Below are positions 6,017 to 7,764 of a DNA stretch of 7,764 nt, one piece after another. The position numbers and the translations under genes are program-made. Within the stretch, counting starts at the first letter, position 1; each line of letters opens with the position of its first letter. The DNA is from an uncultured bacterium (GTDB lineage: Bacteria > Actinomycetota > Coriobacteriia > Coriobacteriales > Coriobacteriaceae), in NCBI GenBank assembly GCA_905216175.1, contig CAJMSV010000083.1, positions 1-7,764 of the forward strand, in the 5' to 3' direction. Under the pieces are notes generated by a model that was not told the DNA's origin, did no database searches, and saw nothing but the letters and a program-made list of their open reading frames with translations.

Positions 6017-6055
6017 ATGAGGGCCGTCGAGCGCAACCGACGGCCCTCATTTTTT
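6017..6055 (+). terminator. Strong intrinsic terminator in the cstA leader
   Basis: ATGAGGGCCGTCG (6017-6029) and CGACGGCCCTCAT (6038-6050) form a perfect 13-bp stem over an eight-base loop, followed at once by a run of T (6050-6055). It lies after the promoter and 36 bases before the cstA start codon, with no gene ending nearby except the short leader ORF. It should therefore stop most transcripts before cstA unless it is prevented from forming. Confidence 0.9.
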
Positions 6056-6077
6056 ATGTCTAGGAAGTTCTTTTTAG

Positions 6078-6088
6078 AGGAGGAAATG
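6078..6088 (+). promoter_or_regulatory. cstA ribosome binding site with adjacent AUG-UAA
   Basis: AGGAGG at 6078-6083 is a full consensus Shine-Dalgarno site seven bases before ATG 6091 and fixes the cstA start. It lies outside the terminator stem, so it is free in read-through transcripts. An ATG at 6086-6088 directly followed by TAA sits between the site and the true start; it is too close to the Shine-Dalgarno to be used well. Confidence 0.85.
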
Positions 6089-6090
6089 TA

Positions 6091-7764
6091 ATGAACGGAG
6101 TTTTGCTCATGGTTGTGGCCGCGGCGGTGCTCGCCTGCGGCTATCTGGGCTATGGCCGCTGGCTGGCCAACAAGTGGGGCGTTGACAAGGATGCCCTCAC
6201 GCCGGCCAAGCGCATGAAGGACGGCAACAGCTTCTCGCCCGTCTCCGCCTTCACCGCGTTCTCGCACCAGTTCAGCTCGATCTGCGGTGCTGGCCCTGTC
6301 ACGGGTACGATTGTCGCCATGGCCTTTGGCTGGCTGCCCGTCGTGCTCTGGGTCCTCGTCGGCGGCATCTTCTTTGGCGCCGTCCACGACTTTGGCGCCC
6401 TGTACGCTTCGATGAAGAACAACGGCAAGTCGCTCGCTCAGCTCATCGAGAAGTACATCGGCAAGACCGGCCGTCGCCTGTTCCTGCTGTTCTGCTGGCT
6501 GTTCTGCATCATCGTCATCGCCGCCTTCACCGACATGGTCTGCAAGACGTTCATGTTCACCCCGGCCGTTGACGCTTCTGGTGCTGCTACCGGTGCCATC
6601 GACTTCACCAAGTCCTATGCCGCCGGCTGCGCTGGTACCATCTCCATCCTGTTCACCTTCGTCGCTATCGCCTTTGGTTGGGCTCAGAAGAAGTTCAACC
6701 TCACCGGCGCTGCCGAGTTCGTCACCGGCGTGGTCCTCATGGTTCTCATGTTCGCCGTCGGTATGCAGTTCCCGGTCTACCTGGATAAGTTCCAGTGGTT
6801 CGCCGTCGTCATGGTCTACCTGGTCTTCGCTGGCGCTATGCCCATCCAGATGCTCAAGACCCCGCGTGACTACCTCACTTCCATCATGATGATCGTCATG
6901 ATCGTCTGCGCTGTCCTCGGCATCGTCGTCCTGGGCGTCAACGGTCAGGCTACGATGACCGCTCCGGTCTTCACCGGCTTCTCCACTGCCTCCGGCATGA
7001 TGTTCCCGGTCCTGTTCGTCTCCGTCGCTTGCGGTGCTCTCTCCGGTTTCCACAGCCTCGTTTCTTCCGGCACCTCTTCTAAGCAGGTCGAGAAGGAACA
7101 GGACGCCGTCAAGGTCGGTTACGGCGCCATGATCGTCGAGTCCTTCGTCGGCATCCTTGCCATCATCGTCGCCGGCATCATGTTCTCCGACATGAACACC
7201 GCCGGTACCGGCGCCCTCAACGCTGGTGTCGCTTCCACCCCGTTCCAGATCTTCGCCGCTGGCATCTCCCGCGGCATGCAGGCCTTCGGTGTTGACGGCA
7301 CGCTCGCAACCGTATTCATGACCATGAACGTTTCCGCTCTGGCCCTGACCTCGCTCGATGCCGTCGCCCGCATCGCTCGCACCTCGTTCTCCGAGTTCTT
7401 TGCCCAGACCAACGACGCCCTGGCCATCGAGTCCAAGGCCGGCTACATGAGGGTCCTCGGCAACCCCTGGTTCGCCACGGTCGTTACCCTGCTTCCCGGT
7501 CTCGCCCTCGCTTTTGGTGGCTATGCCAACATTTGGCCGCTCTTTGGTGCTTCCAACCAGGTGCTCGGCGTCATGACCATGATCGCGCTCGCCGTGTTCT
7601 GCAAGTGCACCGGCCGCAAGGGCTGGATGCTGTACGTGCCCGTGGCGTTCCTGCTGGCGTGCACGTTCACCTCACTGGTGCAGTCGCTCATCGGCTGCGT
7701 GAACGCGCTCGCCGCGGGCGGGGCCGCCGTCATCGCCACGTCTGGCCTGCAGCTCGTCTTTGCG
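6091..7764 (+). CDS. cstA: CstA-family carbon-starvation transporter (3' end outside window)
   Basis: The frame is open from ATG 6091 to the window edge, 558 codons, with no stop. CstA proteins are multi-pass inner-membrane transporters, reported to take up peptides and, in some bacteria, pyruvate during carbon limitation. Family landmarks seen: an N-terminal membrane helix (about residues 3-22), SPVSAFTAFSHQF, GAGPVTG near 66-72, GAVHDF near 96-101, SGFHSLVSSGTSSKQ near 317-331, and IWPLFGASNQ near 480-489. Many hydrophobic helices run throughout. The last residues form a further membrane segment, so little is probably missing if this is a short-type CstA rather than the roughly 700-residue E. 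coli form. Codons ending in C dominate (GTC, ATC, TTC, CTC) more than in the upstream operon, suggesting high expression. Its own promoter, leader and terminator indicate separate, conditional control. Substrate cannot be read from sequence. Confidence 0.95.
   Translation, partial: MNGVLLMVVAAAVLACGYLGYGRWLANKWGVDKDALTPAKRMKDGNSFSPVSAFTAFSHQFSSICGAGPVTGTIVAMAFGWLPVVLWVLVGGIFFGAVHDFGALYASMKNNGKSLAQLIEKYIGKTGRRLFLLFCWLFCIIVIAAFTDMVCKTFMFTPAVDASGAATGAIDFTKSYAAGCAGTISILFTFVAIAFGWAQKKFNLTGAAEFVTGVVLMVLMFAVGMQFPVYLDKFQWFAVVMVYLVFAGAMPIQMLKTPRDYLTSIMMIVMIVCAVLGIVVLGVNGQATMTAPVFTGFSTASGMMFPVLFVSVACGALSGFHSLVSSGTSSKQVEKEQDAVKVGYGAMIVESFVGILAIIVAGIMFSDMNTAGTGALNAGVASTPFQIFAAGISRGMQAFGVDGTLATVFMTMNVSALALTSLDAVARIARTSFSEFFAQTNDALAIESKAGYMRVLGNPWFATVVTLLPGLALAFGGYANIWPLFGASNQVLGVMTMIALAVFCKCTGRKGWMLYVPVAFLLACTFTSLVQSLIGCVNALAAGGAAVIATSGLQLVFA

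Larger units (their letters stand above)
5856..6055 (+). ncRNA. Untranslated leader of cstA, candidate attenuator RNA
   Basis: The segment from the predicted transcription start to the terminator would be an RNA of about 200 bases. It holds a small Ile/Val-rich ORF and several competing helices. GCATCAGC (5929-5936) can pair with CTGATGC (5962-5968), which spans the small ORF's stop, or with GCTGATG (6007-6013). CGGGTTAGC (5968-5976) pairs with GCTAGCCCG (5984-5992), while GCCCGT (5988-5993) can instead pair with ACGGGC (6000-6005). Bases 6003-6009 can form about seven pairs, two of them G-U, with 6022-6028 in the terminator's 5' arm. This is the layout of a transcription attenuator. I recognise no known riboswitch class or T-box signature. 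A free-standing small RNA ending at the terminator is the alternative. Confidence 0.55.

Noticed and set aside
5856..6055. T-box or known metabolite riboswitch before cstA
   Set aside because: I could not find a T-box consensus or the conserved core of any riboswitch class I know; a leader-peptide attenuator explains the ORF and terminator better.
5932..7053. 373-residue minus-strand ORF opposite cstA
   Set aside because: It is an acidic, low-complexity Asp/Glu/His/Gly-rich translation, the expected complement of the codon-biased cstA membrane helices, and it crosses the terminator and leader.

Overview
The window looks like chromosomal DNA from a GC-rich gut actinobacterium of the class Coriobacteriia, most likely Collinsella or a close relative. 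That placement is an inference from codon use, gene order and the TsaB-RimI-TsaD fusion; no rRNA or tRNA is present to confirm it.

Left part (1-5279): five genes read rightward as one tight operon: the 3' end of an NAD(P)H-hydrate dehydratase gene (nnrD), an alanine racemase (alr), a family-4 uracil-DNA glycosylase, tsaE, and one long gene fusing TsaB, RimI and TsaD. Gaps are 1, 8 and 15 bases, then a 14-base overlap. Together they cover nicotinamide-nucleotide repair, D-alanine supply for the cell wall, removal of uracil from DNA, and most of the t6A37 tRNA modification machinery plus N-terminal acetylation.

Middle part (5280-5820): no credible protein gene. It holds two copies, in opposite orientation, of a large hairpin element (5292-5426 and 5570-5722). 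Their 69-base cores differ at eight positions, and all eight fall into four compensatory base pairs. The outer stems are different in sequence but self-complementary in each copy. This is strong internal evidence for a selected RNA or DNA structure and is the most interesting feature here. Read as protein, the same stretches give small look-alike ORFs that are probably spurious.

Right part (5821-7764): a good promoter with a dyad in its spacer, a leader of about 200 bases carrying a small ORF whose last eight codons include six Ile/Val codons, several mutually exclusive hairpins, and a perfect 13-bp intrinsic terminator. A strong ribosome binding site and cstA follow. CstA is a multi-pass peptide/pyruvate-type carbon-starvation transporter and runs off the right edge. 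The layout suggests that transcription into cstA is attenuated in response to amino-acid supply; the direction of the switch cannot be settled by reading.
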